From NCBI GenBank assembly GCA_030066015.1, contig JASJCL010000008.1, positions 1 to 64,000 on the forward strand: a stretch of 64,000 bases of DNA, given 5' to 3'. Position 1 is the first letter of the stretch. Each line of letters starts with the position of its first letter. Position numbers and translations under genes: made by a program. Below the pieces are notes generated by a model. The model was not told the DNA's origin and did no database searches. It saw only the letters and a program-made list of their open reading frames with translations. This document shows, one piece after another, positions 28,549 to 37,287 of the stretch. This DNA comes from Desulfosarcinaceae bacterium. Its GTDB lineage: Bacteria; Desulfobacterota; Desulfobacteria; Desulfobacterales; Desulfosarcinaceae.

Positions 28549-29427
28549 TTACCTATTCGATGAAACCTGCAGGAATACCTTGGCTTTGTCGATCTCGTCC
28601 AAGAGCTCTGATCGCAGCGCCAAGATCTCCTCATTCTTGAATCCCGTCATTGCCAGCAGCCGATCGCGAAGATCCTCATCGGGTCGCGGATCGCCGGAGG
28701 TACCGATGGCAAATCGGTTGACATAAAAATTGGCCAACGCCACCAGACTGACCAGCGTCTGGGCCGACGGATCGGCCAACTCAGGCGTATGATGATGACT
28801 TAGACCGGCCCGCATGGTGTGAGAGAGGTTCCACTTATCGGCAATCATGCCGCCCACCTCAGCGTGGGTCAGTCCAAAGGAAGACTGTTCCTGGTCAAAT
28901 AGGGGTTGGCTCGCCTGCAGCGCCCCCAAGAGCACTTGGGCATAGGTATCGGCAAAGCGGTTGTTGAAGGGGATCTTTCCCAAGTCGTGCAGCAGGCCTG
29001 CCACAAAGAATTCCTCTCGCTCGATGGCCGGCAAGCCTTTCCGGATGGACAGCTCCTTGGCCAACACCCCCACTGCCAGGCTGTGCTCCCAAAAGGCATC
29101 CATGGAGAGCGTCTTGAAATGTTTCTTGCTGCCGACGCCACCGATGACAGAGGTTGCCAACACCAAGTTTTTAACGGTATTGATGCCCAACATGATGATG
29201 GCTCGGGTCAAGGAGGTGATCTTATTGGGCAGCGAATAGTAGGCGGAATTGATCAGCTTAAGGACCTGCCCGGTGAGGATCGGATCCAGGGAGATCACCC
29301 GGTTGAGGTCATTGGGCGAAGCCGTGGGATTGTTGCAAACCTCCAACACCTTGGTGACCGTGGTCGACAAGCTCGGCATCTGCCCGATATATTTCTGGAC
29401 CAAGCGGTGGTTTCGTTCGGTATCCAT
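28549..29427 (-). CDS. HDOD-domain signalling protein
   Basis: A 292-aa protein made of one HDOD domain (about 12-215) with the conserved LPSLSTTV-like start (MPSLSTTV), the SLTRAIIMLG helix and the LLHDLGKI HD-like motif. HDOD proteins are regulatory relatives of HD hydrolases, found in bacterial signalling and motility control; most lack proven catalysis. It is the first gene of a two-gene operon with the metallo-hydrolase. Confidence 0.9.
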   Translation of the reverse strand: MDTERNHRLVQKYIGQMPSLSTTVTKVLEVCNNPTASPNDLNRVISLDPILTGQVLKLINSAYYSLPNKITSLTRAIIMLGINTVKNLVLATSVIGGVGSKKHFKTLSMDAFWEHSLAVGVLAKELSIRKGLPAIEREEFFVAGLLHDLGKIPFNNRFADTYAQVLLGALQASQPLFDQEQSSFGLTHAEVGGMIADKWNLSHTMRAGLSHHHTPELADPSAQTLVSLVALANFYVNRFAIGTSGDPRPDEDLRDRLLAMTGFKNEEILALRSELLDEIDKAKVFLQVSSNR

Positions 29428-29773
29428 TCGCGTGATTCAACGACTGTTTCTGGTCTTCTTCGGATCCCCTGAAGGGGGCCTGTCATGGGGATCGCTTGGG
29501 CGTTTCGGCACCGTATCCATCCTTAAATCGTGGTGCCCATCAACTTTAGTGTCGGCCATAACGGAAAAATCATAATAAAATTTTGGCGGCCGCAGCCGTT
29601 CACAGCAACAGTGAGCAGTATTGGTGCCCCTCCTGGAGCCCGTGGGCGCTCAGGTCCAGGGAACCTTCAACGATGCTGGCCAATGGGTTACCGGGCGAAC
29701 GTGCCAAATTTGAGCGGCTTTTCTGGACAAAAAACGGCATTGCCACCGGCTATTAAAAGTAGGAAGTGATCCA

Positions 29774-29797
29774 ACTATCTGTTAAATAACGGATAGT
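29774..29797. promoter_or_regulatory. Palindromic operator candidate before the FlgC-like gene
   Basis: ACTATCTGTT and AACGGATAGT form an inverted repeat with 9 of 10 matching pairs around AAAT. It lies 16 nt upstream of the sigma-54-type promoter, where enhancer or repressor sites are expected. Its cognate protein is unknown. Confidence 0.6.
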
Positions 29798-29813
29798 ATC
29801 ACCCAATTCAAGA

Positions 29814-29829
29814 TGGCACGCAGTTGGCA
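29814..29829 (+). promoter_or_regulatory. Sigma-54 (-24/-12) promoter of the FlgC-like gene
   Basis: TGGCACGCAGTTGGCA has the invariant GG at -24 and GC at -12 with 10-bp spacing, and all seven bases of the -24 block match consensus. One base of the -12 block (TTGCA read as TGGCA) differs. The start codon follows about 60 nt later. Sigma-54 control of flagellar rod and hook genes is usual. Confidence 0.75.
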
Positions 29830-29891
29830 GAGTAAAGCGCCAAGCAGCCCCGCATCATTGGGAACGGCCTTGGACGCTACAGGAGGTGTCA

Positions 29892-30245
29892 ATGATCAAT
29901 GCCCTTAATGCAAGTATCTCTGGTGTGACGGCGTTTCGGCAAAGACTGGATGTCACCGCCAACAATATCGCCAACGTGGATACCGATGGGTTTAAGAAGC
30001 AAGCGGCCCTGTTCAGCGAGGGGGACAACGGCGGCGTCAAGGTGCGTGTCGATCAGGTGGACGATCCGGGGTATCCGAAAGAAACTTTTGTGGATGGTGA
30101 GCTGGTGAAGACGGAGTCCTCCAATGTTGATCTGGTTGCCGAACTGACCGAAATGATCCCGACCCAGGCCGGATATGATGCCAATCTCAAGGTGATCCAG
30201 ACGGAGGATGAGATGGTGGGCGCCTTGCTGGATACCTTGGGTTGA
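29892..30245 (+). CDS. Orphan FlgC-like flagellar rod protein
   Basis: A 117-aa protein; ATG at 29892 is chosen because AGGAGG lies 5 nt before it. The N terminus (ISGVTAFRQRLDVTANNIANVDTDGFKK) is the flagellar rod/hook family signature, and the C terminus (SNVDLVAELTEMIPTQAGYDANLKVI) matches the rod C-terminal domain. The middle is short, so only the two coiled ends and a small loop remain, as in FlgB/FlgC. No other flagellar gene is adjacent, which is odd for a rod subunit. It may be a specialised axial protein. Control is probably by sigma-54. Confidence 0.85.
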   Translation: MINALNASISGVTAFRQRLDVTANNIANVDTDGFKKQAALFSEGDNGGVKVRVDQVDDPGYPKETFVDGELVKTESSNVDLVAELTEMIPTQAGYDANLKVIQTEDEMVGALLDTLG

Positions 30246-30289
30246 GCCGCAACCCCGAGGATGCCCGCTGCAGAATTGATTCGTTGGGA

Positions 30290-31378
30290 TCACAAACGGC
30301 AATAGTAGTGTAGATTGAAGGGGTCGTGCGGTATCTCTTCGACGTGAACCTTGGTAAACCCTGCCGTCGATAGCAGTTCTGCGGCCTTTTGTCGGCCCCA
30401 CATCATGCCCAACCCCGCCCCGCCACCCTCTAACCCAACGGGAAGACAGTGCATGAGGCTCACTGTGTAGAGAAAGGGCCCCATTGGGTGCGCCCGGTTC
30501 TCCGCCAGAAAGCTGCTGGCGGCAATGTCGATCATGGAAAATGCACCGGCCGGCTGCAGCATGGTGACAGCGTTGCGGAGTGCGTCCAAGGGCCGTGTCT
30601 GGTCGTGGATGGCGTCAAAAGCGGTGATATAGTCAAAGCTGCTCCGGTAAGCCCTTGCACATTTGGCGCTGGCCACATCGATGCAGCCAAATTCCAAATT
30701 TTGCAACCCCTCTTCCGCAGCGGAGCGGCGCCCCGCCGAAACGGCATCGGGATCACGATCGAGGCCCACGAATTCGCTGTCCGGAAAGGCGGCGGCCATC
30801 AGAGAGACGGCCAAACCGGTGCCGCAGCCCAAATCGCATACCCGGATCCCTTTTTTGAGTGCCGTAAAGATTCTGCCCCCCTCTACGAACGGGAGGAATC
30901 TCGTGACCAGTACCTCCCGATGTTTTGCATCGGCCAATTGGGTCATGAAGCCTTGAAATGAGGGATAGTGATCATAGGAGATTCCATCGCCACTGGCCAA
31001 AACGGACAAGAGAGCTTCGAGTGAACAATTGGTCAACAAGGGGATCTCCTGCATGTAGACCCCCAGATTATTATGACCAGCTCGCCGGCAGAGGTGATCG
31101 GCATAGTGTTTGGGCAAGGAATAGCGCTCCACGCCGTCGCTGTCGTTGTGGAGGTCGATGATCCCGCCGCAAACCATTATGCCCAGCCACTCTTTCAGAT
31201 ATCGCGCATCGACACCAGATTGGAGACTCAGTTGATGGCAGTCTCCGGGGGCTGCCAGGGAATCCATCACATCGAAGATGCCGGCGCGGTACCCGATGGC
31301 CAATGCAAGGTTGAGGGCGCCATGGTTGAGAATCTCCGTTAGACGGCTGGCGCCATTATCGGGATCACGAGCTGTCAT
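30290..31378 (-). CDS. Class I SAM-dependent methyltransferase with winged-helix N terminus
   Basis: About 362 aa from ATG 31378. Residues about 10-95 look like the helical/winged-helix dimerisation part of O-methyltransferase-like enzymes; residues about 180-330 form a Rossmann methyltransferase with motif I VCDLGCGTGLAVSL and an acidic residue in EFVGLDRD. The substrate cannot be identified. The region upstream of the ATG lacks a strong ribosome site. It follows the cysteine-motif membrane protein gene on the same strand by 77 nt. Confidence 0.85.
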   Translation of the reverse strand: MTARDPDNGASRLTEILNHGALNLALAIGYRAGIFDVMDSLAAPGDCHQLSLQSGVDARYLKEWLGIMVCGGIIDLHNDSDGVERYSLPKHYADHLCRRAGHNNLGVYMQEIPLLTNCSLEALLSVLASGDGISYDHYPSFQGFMTQLADAKHREVLVTRFLPFVEGGRIFTALKKGIRVCDLGCGTGLAVSLMAAAFPDSEFVGLDRDPDAVSAGRRSAAEEGLQNLEFGCIDVASAKCARAYRSSFDYITAFDAIHDQTRPLDALRNAVTMLQPAGAFSMIDIAASSFLAENRAHPMGPFLYTVSLMHCLPVGLEGGGAGLGMMWGRQKAAELLSTAGFTKVHVEEIPHDPFNLHYYCRL

Positions 31379-31455
31379 AGGGGCTCTTTCTGCATATGAG
31401 ACAATCTCAATTATGGGTAAATCGGGACGATCGGAATGCGCTGAAGGCCAGCTTT

Positions 31456-32331
31456 TTAGGAATCCTTGCCCCATAACGCCAGATCTGGATAGAGGCGTTT
31501 CGCGCAGCTCGGGCAGAGACCATGGCTGAAGCGCGCCTCAGTGCGTGCTTCAATGTATTGCTCGATTTTCTGCCAGAATCCCACATCATCCCGGATTTTT
31601 TTGCAATGTATGCAAATCGGTACCATGCCCTGGAGCGTCCGCACCTCCTCCAGGGCCTGCTGCAATTGGGCGATGACCGCCTCTTTCTCCTGTTCGGCCC
31701 GCAGGCGTTCTTCGACCTGCTGATTCAACAACCGTTTTTCCTCCTCCAACAGCCGCTGCCGGGACGCCATCTCCTGGCGGTAGCGGTGGCGGAAATGCTC
31801 GAACCAATACGTAATGGCCGACACGATGAGGTAGGTCAGCACAAAGCGGACCTTGAATGCATCTGCATAGGCGTAGCCGTGAGGCAGGTAAAAGATGGTC
31901 ACAGCGAGGAACAGGATCCCAACAGACCAGCAAACGCCTTCTGTGCGCCCCAGGAGAAAGAAGGATATCAATGGAAAGGTGTACATCCACAAGCATTTGG
32001 AGCCCTCAACTCCCCCCAGGCCAACCATATATACCAGCAGGCCCGCATAGAGCAGGGTGTTGATTCGATATACCCGATGGTGATGGTGGGTTCTTTCAAG
32101 TAGATACCGGCCAACAGAGAGGCCGACGGCCGAGGCTAGAACAAAGAGGCAGAGCAGATAGTGACCGATCCAGAGATTGTAGAGGCCGAACGCCACCATG
32201 GTGGGAATCCCCAGCAGGAGAAACACCGTATAGTGCTGGAGGCGGATCACATCGTCGCTCTCAACTGCTGGACGGTCCAGGTGAAAGAGCGGTCGCAAGC
32301 GGTGCAGGAACATGTTGAACATCGACGGCAT
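31456..32331 (-). CDS. Six-helix membrane protein with coiled coil and C-terminal Cys4 motif
   Basis: About 291 aa from ATG 32331. Residues about 30-180 contain some six membrane helices, followed by a coiled coil (about 185-240, rich in Gln, Glu and Arg) and a C-terminal CIHCKKIRDD...CPSCAKRLYPD motif with two CxxC pairs. This tail is frequent at the ends of PAS or receiver proteins in deltaproteobacteria and likely binds zinc or senses redox. No kinase or GGDEF domain is attached. It may be a stand-alone sensor or scaffold. Its molecular role is not known. Confidence 0.75.
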   Translation of the reverse strand: MPSMFNMFLHRLRPLFHLDRPAVESDDVIRLQHYTVFLLLGIPTMVAFGLYNLWIGHYLLCLFVLASAVGLSVGRYLLERTHHHHRVYRINTLLYAGLLVYMVGLGGVEGSKCLWMYTFPLISFFLLGRTEGVCWSVGILFLAVTIFYLPHGYAYADAFKVRFVLTYLIVSAITYWFEHFRHRYRQEMASRQRLLEEEKRLLNQQVEERLRAEQEKEAVIAQLQQALEEVRTLQGMVPICIHCKKIRDDVGFWQKIEQYIEARTEARFSHGLCPSCAKRLYPDLALWGKDS

Positions 32332-32635
32332 GGGATCGCTGTCCCCTCGGGTGCGGCCACCCGCTGAGGTTATCAATATGGCCTCCAACGACTATACCAC
32401 AGCCGCGTCACCCAATTGTCATCATTCTCGGTCGACGGCGCAAGTGAAAGGTCGGCCGGTTCAGCCAGGAGTGCATGGGGTGTTGCGTCTCGGCATAAGC
32501 TTGGATATGGTAGGCGCACATCGTGGAAAGGTCCACTCCGCCGAGGGCCGCGGGTAAGGGGGGCTTTCTCGCCGTCCGACCTCTGACGCACCATCAGGCC
32601 GGCACTTCGAATACCGCCGTAAGGAGACACACACA

Positions 32636-32953
32636 ATGTCCGTCGAGATCCGCTATCACGTGATCCGCAATGGCAAAGAGGTCGCCATGTACACGACGAA
32701 AAAGGAAGCCGACGAGCATGACAAGATGCTCGATATCGCCGAGCGCCTTGCCGAATTCATCGCTGCTGCCGAAAGTTTCGACGTGGAGGAGACCCTCCTC
32801 GAGGAGCTGACCCTTTACCTGGCCCGCAACCGGATGGCGGCCATCCAAGTTCTCAGGGGAACCAAGCCGAAGCCCGCCATGCCAGAGGCGCAGGCGGCTC
32901 GGCGCACCCCCGCGCCGCAGCGTCAAAAGAAGGGGGCCGGCCGCAAAAGGTGA
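32636..32953 (+). CDS. yebG: YebG-family DNA-damage-inducible protein
   Basis: A 105-aa protein. Residues 1-70 match the YebG family closely in pattern (VEIRYHVIRNGKE, TTKKEADEHDKMLD, then an acidic helix); E. coli yebG is an SOS gene of unclear function. The tail (about 75-105) is very basic and Pro/Ala-rich and may bind nucleic acid. AAGGAG precedes the ATG by 9 nt. I could not find an E. coli-type LexA box upstream; deltaproteobacterial LexA sites vary. Confidence 0.85.
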   Translation: MSVEIRYHVIRNGKEVAMYTTKKEADEHDKMLDIAERLAEFIAAAESFDVEETLLEELTLYLARNRMAAIQVLRGTKPKPAMPEAQAARRTPAPQRQKKGAGRKR

Positions 32954-33110
32954 TTTGGTGGATGCGCTGAATCGCCCTAAAGACCCGGCCGAATATTGGC
33001 GATACGGTTTATGAAACGCGCACCGTCATCCGCAGGCACTTCGATGTCTGGTGGTGGTCGCCATTCCACCCCGCGGTTCACGGTTAAAACAGCATGAAGA
33101 GACCGCCTCT

Positions 33111-33293
33111 ATGATTTTTATTATTCGCCTGCACCTGCTATGCGGACTTCTCCTCGCGGTGCTGTGCGCGCCGCCACCCATCTATAGGGGGATCGCCCTG
33201 GTGTCCTATCTCTATTACTTTCGCTTCTTCATCAACCGCTATCGACTCGGCCCCACACGATGGTCGACGCAAAAACCTCGGATTGGCACCTGA
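33111..33293 (+). CDS. Possible small membrane protein
   Basis: A 60-aa frame from ATG 33111 with a hydrophobic segment (about 2-20) and a second semi-hydrophobic, Tyr-rich segment ending in a basic tail. It fills most of the 344-nt gap between yebG and the tadD-like gene. No clear ribosome site and no known family; it may be spurious. Confidence 0.3.
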   Translation: MIFIIRLHLLCGLLLAVLCAPPPIYRGIALVSYLYYFRFFINRYRLGPTRWSTQKPRIGT

Positions 33294-33297
33294 CCCA

Positions 33298-33915
33298 TCA
33301 GGGTTCCGCCTGCTCCGCCTCTTGTTGCAACCACTGTTTCAAATCGTCGGCTCCGCTATCCATCGTTCCCACATCCCCTGCGCCACGGCCGCCCTGCCGT
33401 ACCGTCGGCGCTGGTTGGCGCCGTTTGCCACTGGACTGCAGCGATTTCCAGCGCAGAATCTTTTCCTTTTGGGGAGCATTGGGCACCAGCTGTAAGTATT
33501 TGTCGAAGAAGAAAGTCGCTTTTTCAGTGTTTTTAAATTCCCCTTCGGCGGCGTAGATCACGCCAAGATTGTAGGTTGCCTTATGGTGCGCCGAATCTTG
33601 GGCGAGTACTTTCAGAAAATGGGTGCGGCTCTCTTCGAATTGTCCCTGTCGGTAAGCGATGACACCGAGCTTGAATTGCGCCTCGAGATGCGCTGGCGCC
33701 GTCTGTAGCAGCTGCATATAGTGCTGGCGGGCCGCGCTTAAGTCGCCCGCACGATAAGCGGTTTCCGCCTGTTGCTGCAGTGTGTCCGGCGAGGCATGCT
33801 GTTGGTCAGCGTCCAGACCGCCCGTTGTGCTGCAAGAGATCCCCGCCAGCGCCAATCCCAGCAGCAACAGCCCCAGCAGGTGCTTGGTCAGGCGTTCAAG
33901 TCGCATCGCTCCCAT
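33298..33915 (-). CDS. tadD: TadD-like TPR lipoprotein
   Basis: A 205-aa protein. GGAGG lies 5 nt before the ATG. A lipoprotein-type signal ends at AGISC (Cys28; the -3 residue is atypical), so it is probably anchored in the outer membrane. TPR repeats span about 45-155 (AETAYRAGDLSAARQHY, then FKLGVIAYRQGQFEES). TadD-like pilotins help the Tad secretin assemble. It is the last gene of the Tad cluster. Assignment rests on position, TPRs and lipidation rather than on strong sequence identity. Confidence 0.8.
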   Translation of the reverse strand: MGAMRLERLTKHLLGLLLLGLALAGISCSTTGGLDADQQHASPDTLQQQAETAYRAGDLSAARQHYMQLLQTAPAHLEAQFKLGVIAYRQGQFEESRTHFLKVLAQDSAHHKATYNLGVIYAAEGEFKNTEKATFFFDKYLQLVPNAPQKEKILRWKSLQSSGKRRQPAPTVRQGGRGAGDVGTMDSGADDLKQWLQQEAEQAEP

Positions 33916-33970
33916 GTTGACCTCCGTTTATACCGGCGCGGATGACCTCAGTGCGAAAACGGGCTCAACC

Positions 33971-35065
33971 TCACCCATTCCCGAAGAGACTCGCCGGTAG
34001 CGCATGCTCGCTCTGGGCGGCTTCTGCCAGAAAACTGGGCCGTAAACCGGTCGCCTCGTGGTGACCTAGGATCCGCTGATGAGCGTCTATACCTTCGCGT
34101 TTATAGTAGAAGATGTCCGCCGTCTGATAGTTGCCATCCCCGTCCAATGGCAACACTTCGCTGATGTGCGAAATTTTGCGGGACCCGTCCGAATAGCGGG
34201 CGGTCTGCACAACGAGCTCGATGGCTGCGGCCACCTGGGCGCGAATCACGCGCAGCGGCAGATCGACGCCGGCGTAAAGCGCAAGCGTTTCCAACCGTGA
34301 GAGGGCGTCCATCGGGGTATTGGCATGGATGGTGCCCATTGAACCACCATGGCCGGTATTCATGGCTTGGAGCAGATCGAGCGCTTCGCCGCCGCGGATT
34401 TCGCCGATGATGATTCGATCGGGCCGCAAGCGCAGCGTCGAGTGCAGCAAATCCCGAATCGTGACCGCTCCTTTGCCAAAGCGATCCGCCATGCGGGCCT
34501 CCAGCAGCAGAACGTGGTCCTGCTGCAGTTGTAACTCCGCTGAGTCTTCAATGACGACGATTCGTTCGCTGTTTGCGATAAGCGACGACAATGCGTTGAG
34601 CAGCGATGTCTTGCCGGAGCCCGTGCCGCCGGAAACCATGATATTCTTCTTCAGGGCCACCGCTGTTTGGATCAGGGTCAAACAGGATTGATCAAGGGAC
34701 CCAAAGGAGAGCAGCCGTTCGGTGGTCAGCGCTTCCTTGGCAAACTTACGAATGGAGATGCAGATCCCCTTGCGGGCACAGGGCGGCAGGATCACGTGGA
34801 TGCGGGAGCCATCGGGCAGGCGCGCATCCATCGTGGGATGCGCGTCGTCGATGCGGCGCTGAACGAACTGGGAGATGTTATTGACGGCACTCATCAAGGC
34901 GTCACTGGAGTCAAAATGGGCCTCTGTCGGTTGCACCCGTCCGCTCCGCTCGATCCAGATTTCCTCATGGTTGTTGATCATGATCTCGGACACATCGGGA
35001 TCGTCCAGGTAGGGCAGGATGGGGGTGAGGAAACTGCGCACCGTTGTGTTGAACTGCTGCTGCAT
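33971..35065 (-). CDS. Second TadA/CpaF-type secretion ATPase
   Basis: A 364-aa type II/IV secretion ATPase. Walker [11 protein letters not shown] is near residues 142-151 and Walker B RIIIGEIRGGE follows near residue 220, plus an Asp box and His box typical of the PulE/VirB11 class. It is shorter than usual CpaF proteins at the N terminus and has no FHA domain. It is a paralogue of the FHA-TadA encoded 6 kb away in the same locus. One may drive extension and the other retraction or activation, which is inference. Confidence 0.9.
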   Translation of the reverse strand: MQQQFNTTVRSFLTPILPYLDDPDVSEIMINNHEEIWIERSGRVQPTEAHFDSSDALMSAVNNISQFVQRRIDDAHPTMDARLPDGSRIHVILPPCARKGICISIRKFAKEALTTERLLSFGSLDQSCLTLIQTAVALKKNIMVSGGTGSGKTSLLNALSSLIANSERIVVIEDSAELQLQQDHVLLLEARMADRFGKGAVTIRDLLHSTLRLRPDRIIIGEIRGGEALDLLQAMNTGHGGSMGTIHANTPMDALSRLETLALYAGVDLPLRVIRAQVAAAIELVVQTARYSDGSRKISHISEVLPLDGDGNYQTADIFYYKREGIDAHQRILGHHEATGLRPSFLAEAAQSEHALPASLFGNG

Positions 35066-35130
35066 GGTCTGGTCCTTTACCGTGATCGCCCTGCCCCGGG
35101 CGAATCAAGAAGATCGTCCAGGGCTCGTTC

Positions 35131-37269
35131 TCATCCGCCGTATTTGGCCAGTTTTTCACGTGCCTTACGGTAGTACTCATTGTCGGGACTGCCGACCTGC
35201 AATACCTGCCGCCACCGCTCGGCCGCCTCTGTCGGATTAAGATCCTCCAGTATGTACCCCTCTTCGTAGAGCTTTTTGGCGCGGTTGTTCAGGTCCCTCA
35301 AGAGACTGCGACCCCCGGTGTGGTCGGGTTTCGCCCGCACGGATTTAACCGCATTGCTGCGGGCAACCGCCCAATTCTGGTCGTTGTAGGCGTTTCGTGC
35401 CACGGCATAGAAATGGTCCGCCATGTGGGCGGCGATACGACGGCTATAGGCGCTCTCCGCCTTTCCGGCGATCTCACTGTCGATGGCCAAAACCGTTGCC
35501 CAGACCTTGAGTGCGTCCGCTACGGAATTGGCCTTGAAGAGGGCCTCACCGCGGGCATATTCAGATTGGGCCTTTTGCAATCGGTGCGACAAGTCCTGTG
35601 CTTGACGCTTTAGCGAATGGGTTGCGGCAAGCGGCCCGTCGATGACCGATTTCGCTGTTTCGCGGGCCCGCTTGACATCGCCGCGAATGTAGGCCTGGGT
35701 GGTCTCCTCGAGTAGATTTTTGGCGGTGCGTTCGGCGGTATTGCGGGAGTTGGCGGCTGCCGCTGGCTTGGCCTTGGGTTTGCTCGGCGCGGCTTTCACG
35801 CTGCGGGCCTGGTGGGCTTCGGTCTGCTGGGCTTTGGCCTGCTGAACTTTGGCCTGTTGGGCGGCGGCGCTTTCGGCGTTCTGACGCTCCAACAACGCTT
35901 CATCGTGGTAAACGCTGTTCTGGGGGATTGCGGCAAAAGCGGCTTTGGCCGCGTCGAATTGTTTGCGAGCGGCATGGTTGAGCCCTTTGTCGAAGTGCTG
36001 TTGATTGGCGAACTCAAATTCGGCTTGTGATATTAAATCGGCAACGGTCGCGTCTGCCGGATCGCGTTCCTGAATCGAACGAAGTTTAGCGATCGCTTCT
36101 TGCCACAGACGGTTATCCATAAACGCATCGGCAGTCTCGCGCAATATCGTCAATGTGCGGTCGTCGCTGCCGCCGGTGACCGTGGCGACCGTTGCGGATG
36201 GGGCAATGGACGCAGTCTGGCCATTCATCGGAGAGGCGGTCGTTTGAGCAAGCGGCTTCAGGGGCTCCAAACCGTCGGAGGTGGCTGGCGGGGCCGTGGA
36301 TGCCTGCGGTGACGGGGGCATTGAGCGCTCCTGCGACGGCGGACCGGAGCGATCCATGAGCATCTTGACACCGACCATTAGGAGCAGAAGCGCTGCCAAA
36401 CCGGCCATGAGCACCAGTTTTTTCTTCCCTTTGAGGGCGGAGAGCCGCTTTTCGCCGGAAACGAAGGTCTCTCCCTTGAGCAGTTGAAGGCCGGTGGCGC
36501 CGATGGTGAAAGTGGTGCCGACGGGGATCTCGGTCTCTTTCGAAATGGGGACATCGTCTAGGCGGGTGCCGTTTTTACTGCCCAGATCCGTCAGCAGAAC
36601 GCGATCGCCATCCAGGCGAACCTGGGCATGGTGCCCCGATACAGCGCCCTCTTTCAGAACGATGCTGCAATCGTCTCGGCGGCCGACCACCAGGGGGCTC
36701 GTCCCGATGGGATAGGTTTTCCCATAGAGATCACCGGAGACCACCAACAGTTTGAAAATGGGCGTATCCACAGGATCGTGCGGGAGATCGAGCAGTTCGG
36801 TCGCATCGATATCCGCTGCATCGATGGCGACTGTGGCATCCATTTCCATCTCACGGGTATTGTCTTCCGCCGCAGGATCGCTTTCCGCTTCGTCGATGAG
36901 GGCGGCAATATCATCCAGCGACATCACGCGAGTTTGTTGCGGATCCACGGGCTTCTCCGTCGCCGCTGCCACGGGGGCCTCCATCTTCACCGTGAAAGCG
37001 GTGGCGCCGACCAGAATGGTATCGCCCTCTGCGAGCGAGGTCTCCGTTTGGATGCGTTGACCGTTGACATATACGCCGTTGCGGCTGCCCGCGTCCTCGA
37101 TGGAGAGACGGTTGGCTGCCGGATCGCAGTGCAAATGGGCGTGCACTCGTGAGGCATTCTCATCCGCAATCCGGATATCTGCGGCGTCCCCCCTCCCGAG
37201 GCTGTAAGTTGCTTGGTCGAGGGCCAAGCTTTCTGAGTCTCCATCTGGGTTCTGCCATGTGAGTTTCAC
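35131..37269 (-). CDS. Membrane protein with two FHA domains (Tad-associated)
   Basis: A 712-aa protein. FHA1 (about 15-95; Arg26, Ser40, Asn64) and FHA2 (about 185-265; Arg197, Ser211, His214, Asn233) have the phosphothreonine-binding residues. The linker holds acidic Thr motifs (Thr146 and Thr157, each with Ile or Leu at +3) that could themselves be phosphorylated. A single membrane helix (284-303) is followed by an Ala/Gln-rich stalk and TPR-like helices (about 375-700), probably periplasmic. It should carry a phospho-signal from the cytoplasm to the envelope part of the Tad machine. The role is inferred from location and domains. Confidence 0.85.
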   Translation of the reverse strand: MKLTWQNPDGDSESLALDQATYSLGRGDAADIRIADENASRVHAHLHCDPAANRLSIEDAGSRNGVYVNGQRIQTETSLAEGDTILVGATAFTVKMEAPVAAATEKPVDPQQTRVMSLDDIAALIDEAESDPAAEDNTREMEMDATVAIDAADIDATELLDLPHDPVDTPIFKLLVVSGDLYGKTYPIGTSPLVVGRRDDCSIVLKEGAVSGHHAQVRLDGDRVLLTDLGSKNGTRLDDVPISKETEIPVGTTFTIGATGLQLLKGETFVSGEKRLSALKGKKKLVLMAGLAALLLLMVGVKMLMDRSGPPSQERSMPPSPQASTAPPATSDGLEPLKPLAQTTASPMNGQTASIAPSATVATVTGGSDDRTLTILRETADAFMDNRLWQEAIAKLRSIQERDPADATVADLISQAEFEFANQQHFDKGLNHAARKQFDAAKAAFAAIPQNSVYHDEALLERQNAESAAAQQAKVQQAKAQQTEAHQARSVKAAPSKPKAKPAAAANSRNTAERTAKNLLEETTQAYIRGDVKRARETAKSVIDGPLAATHSLKRQAQDLSHRLQKAQSEYARGEALFKANSVADALKVWATVLAIDSEIAGKAESAYSRRIAAHMADHFYAVARNAYNDQNWAVARSNAVKSVRAKPDHTGGRSLLRDLNNRAKKLYEEGYILEDLNPTEAAERWRQVLQVGSPDNEYYRKAREKLAKYGG

Positions 37270-37287
37270 GATACACCTTCCTCGCAG

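Larger units (their letters stand above)
29428..29891. other. Intergenic region carrying regulatory sites
   Basis: About 460 nt between the divergent HDOD and FlgC-like genes. No gene is supported. Its right end holds a palindrome and a sigma-54-type promoter that are listed separately. Confidence 0.6.

Noticed and set aside
32389-32635. LexA (SOS) box upstream of yebG
   Set aside because: No CTGT-N8-ACAG type or other clear palindrome was found, so SOS control is not claimed.
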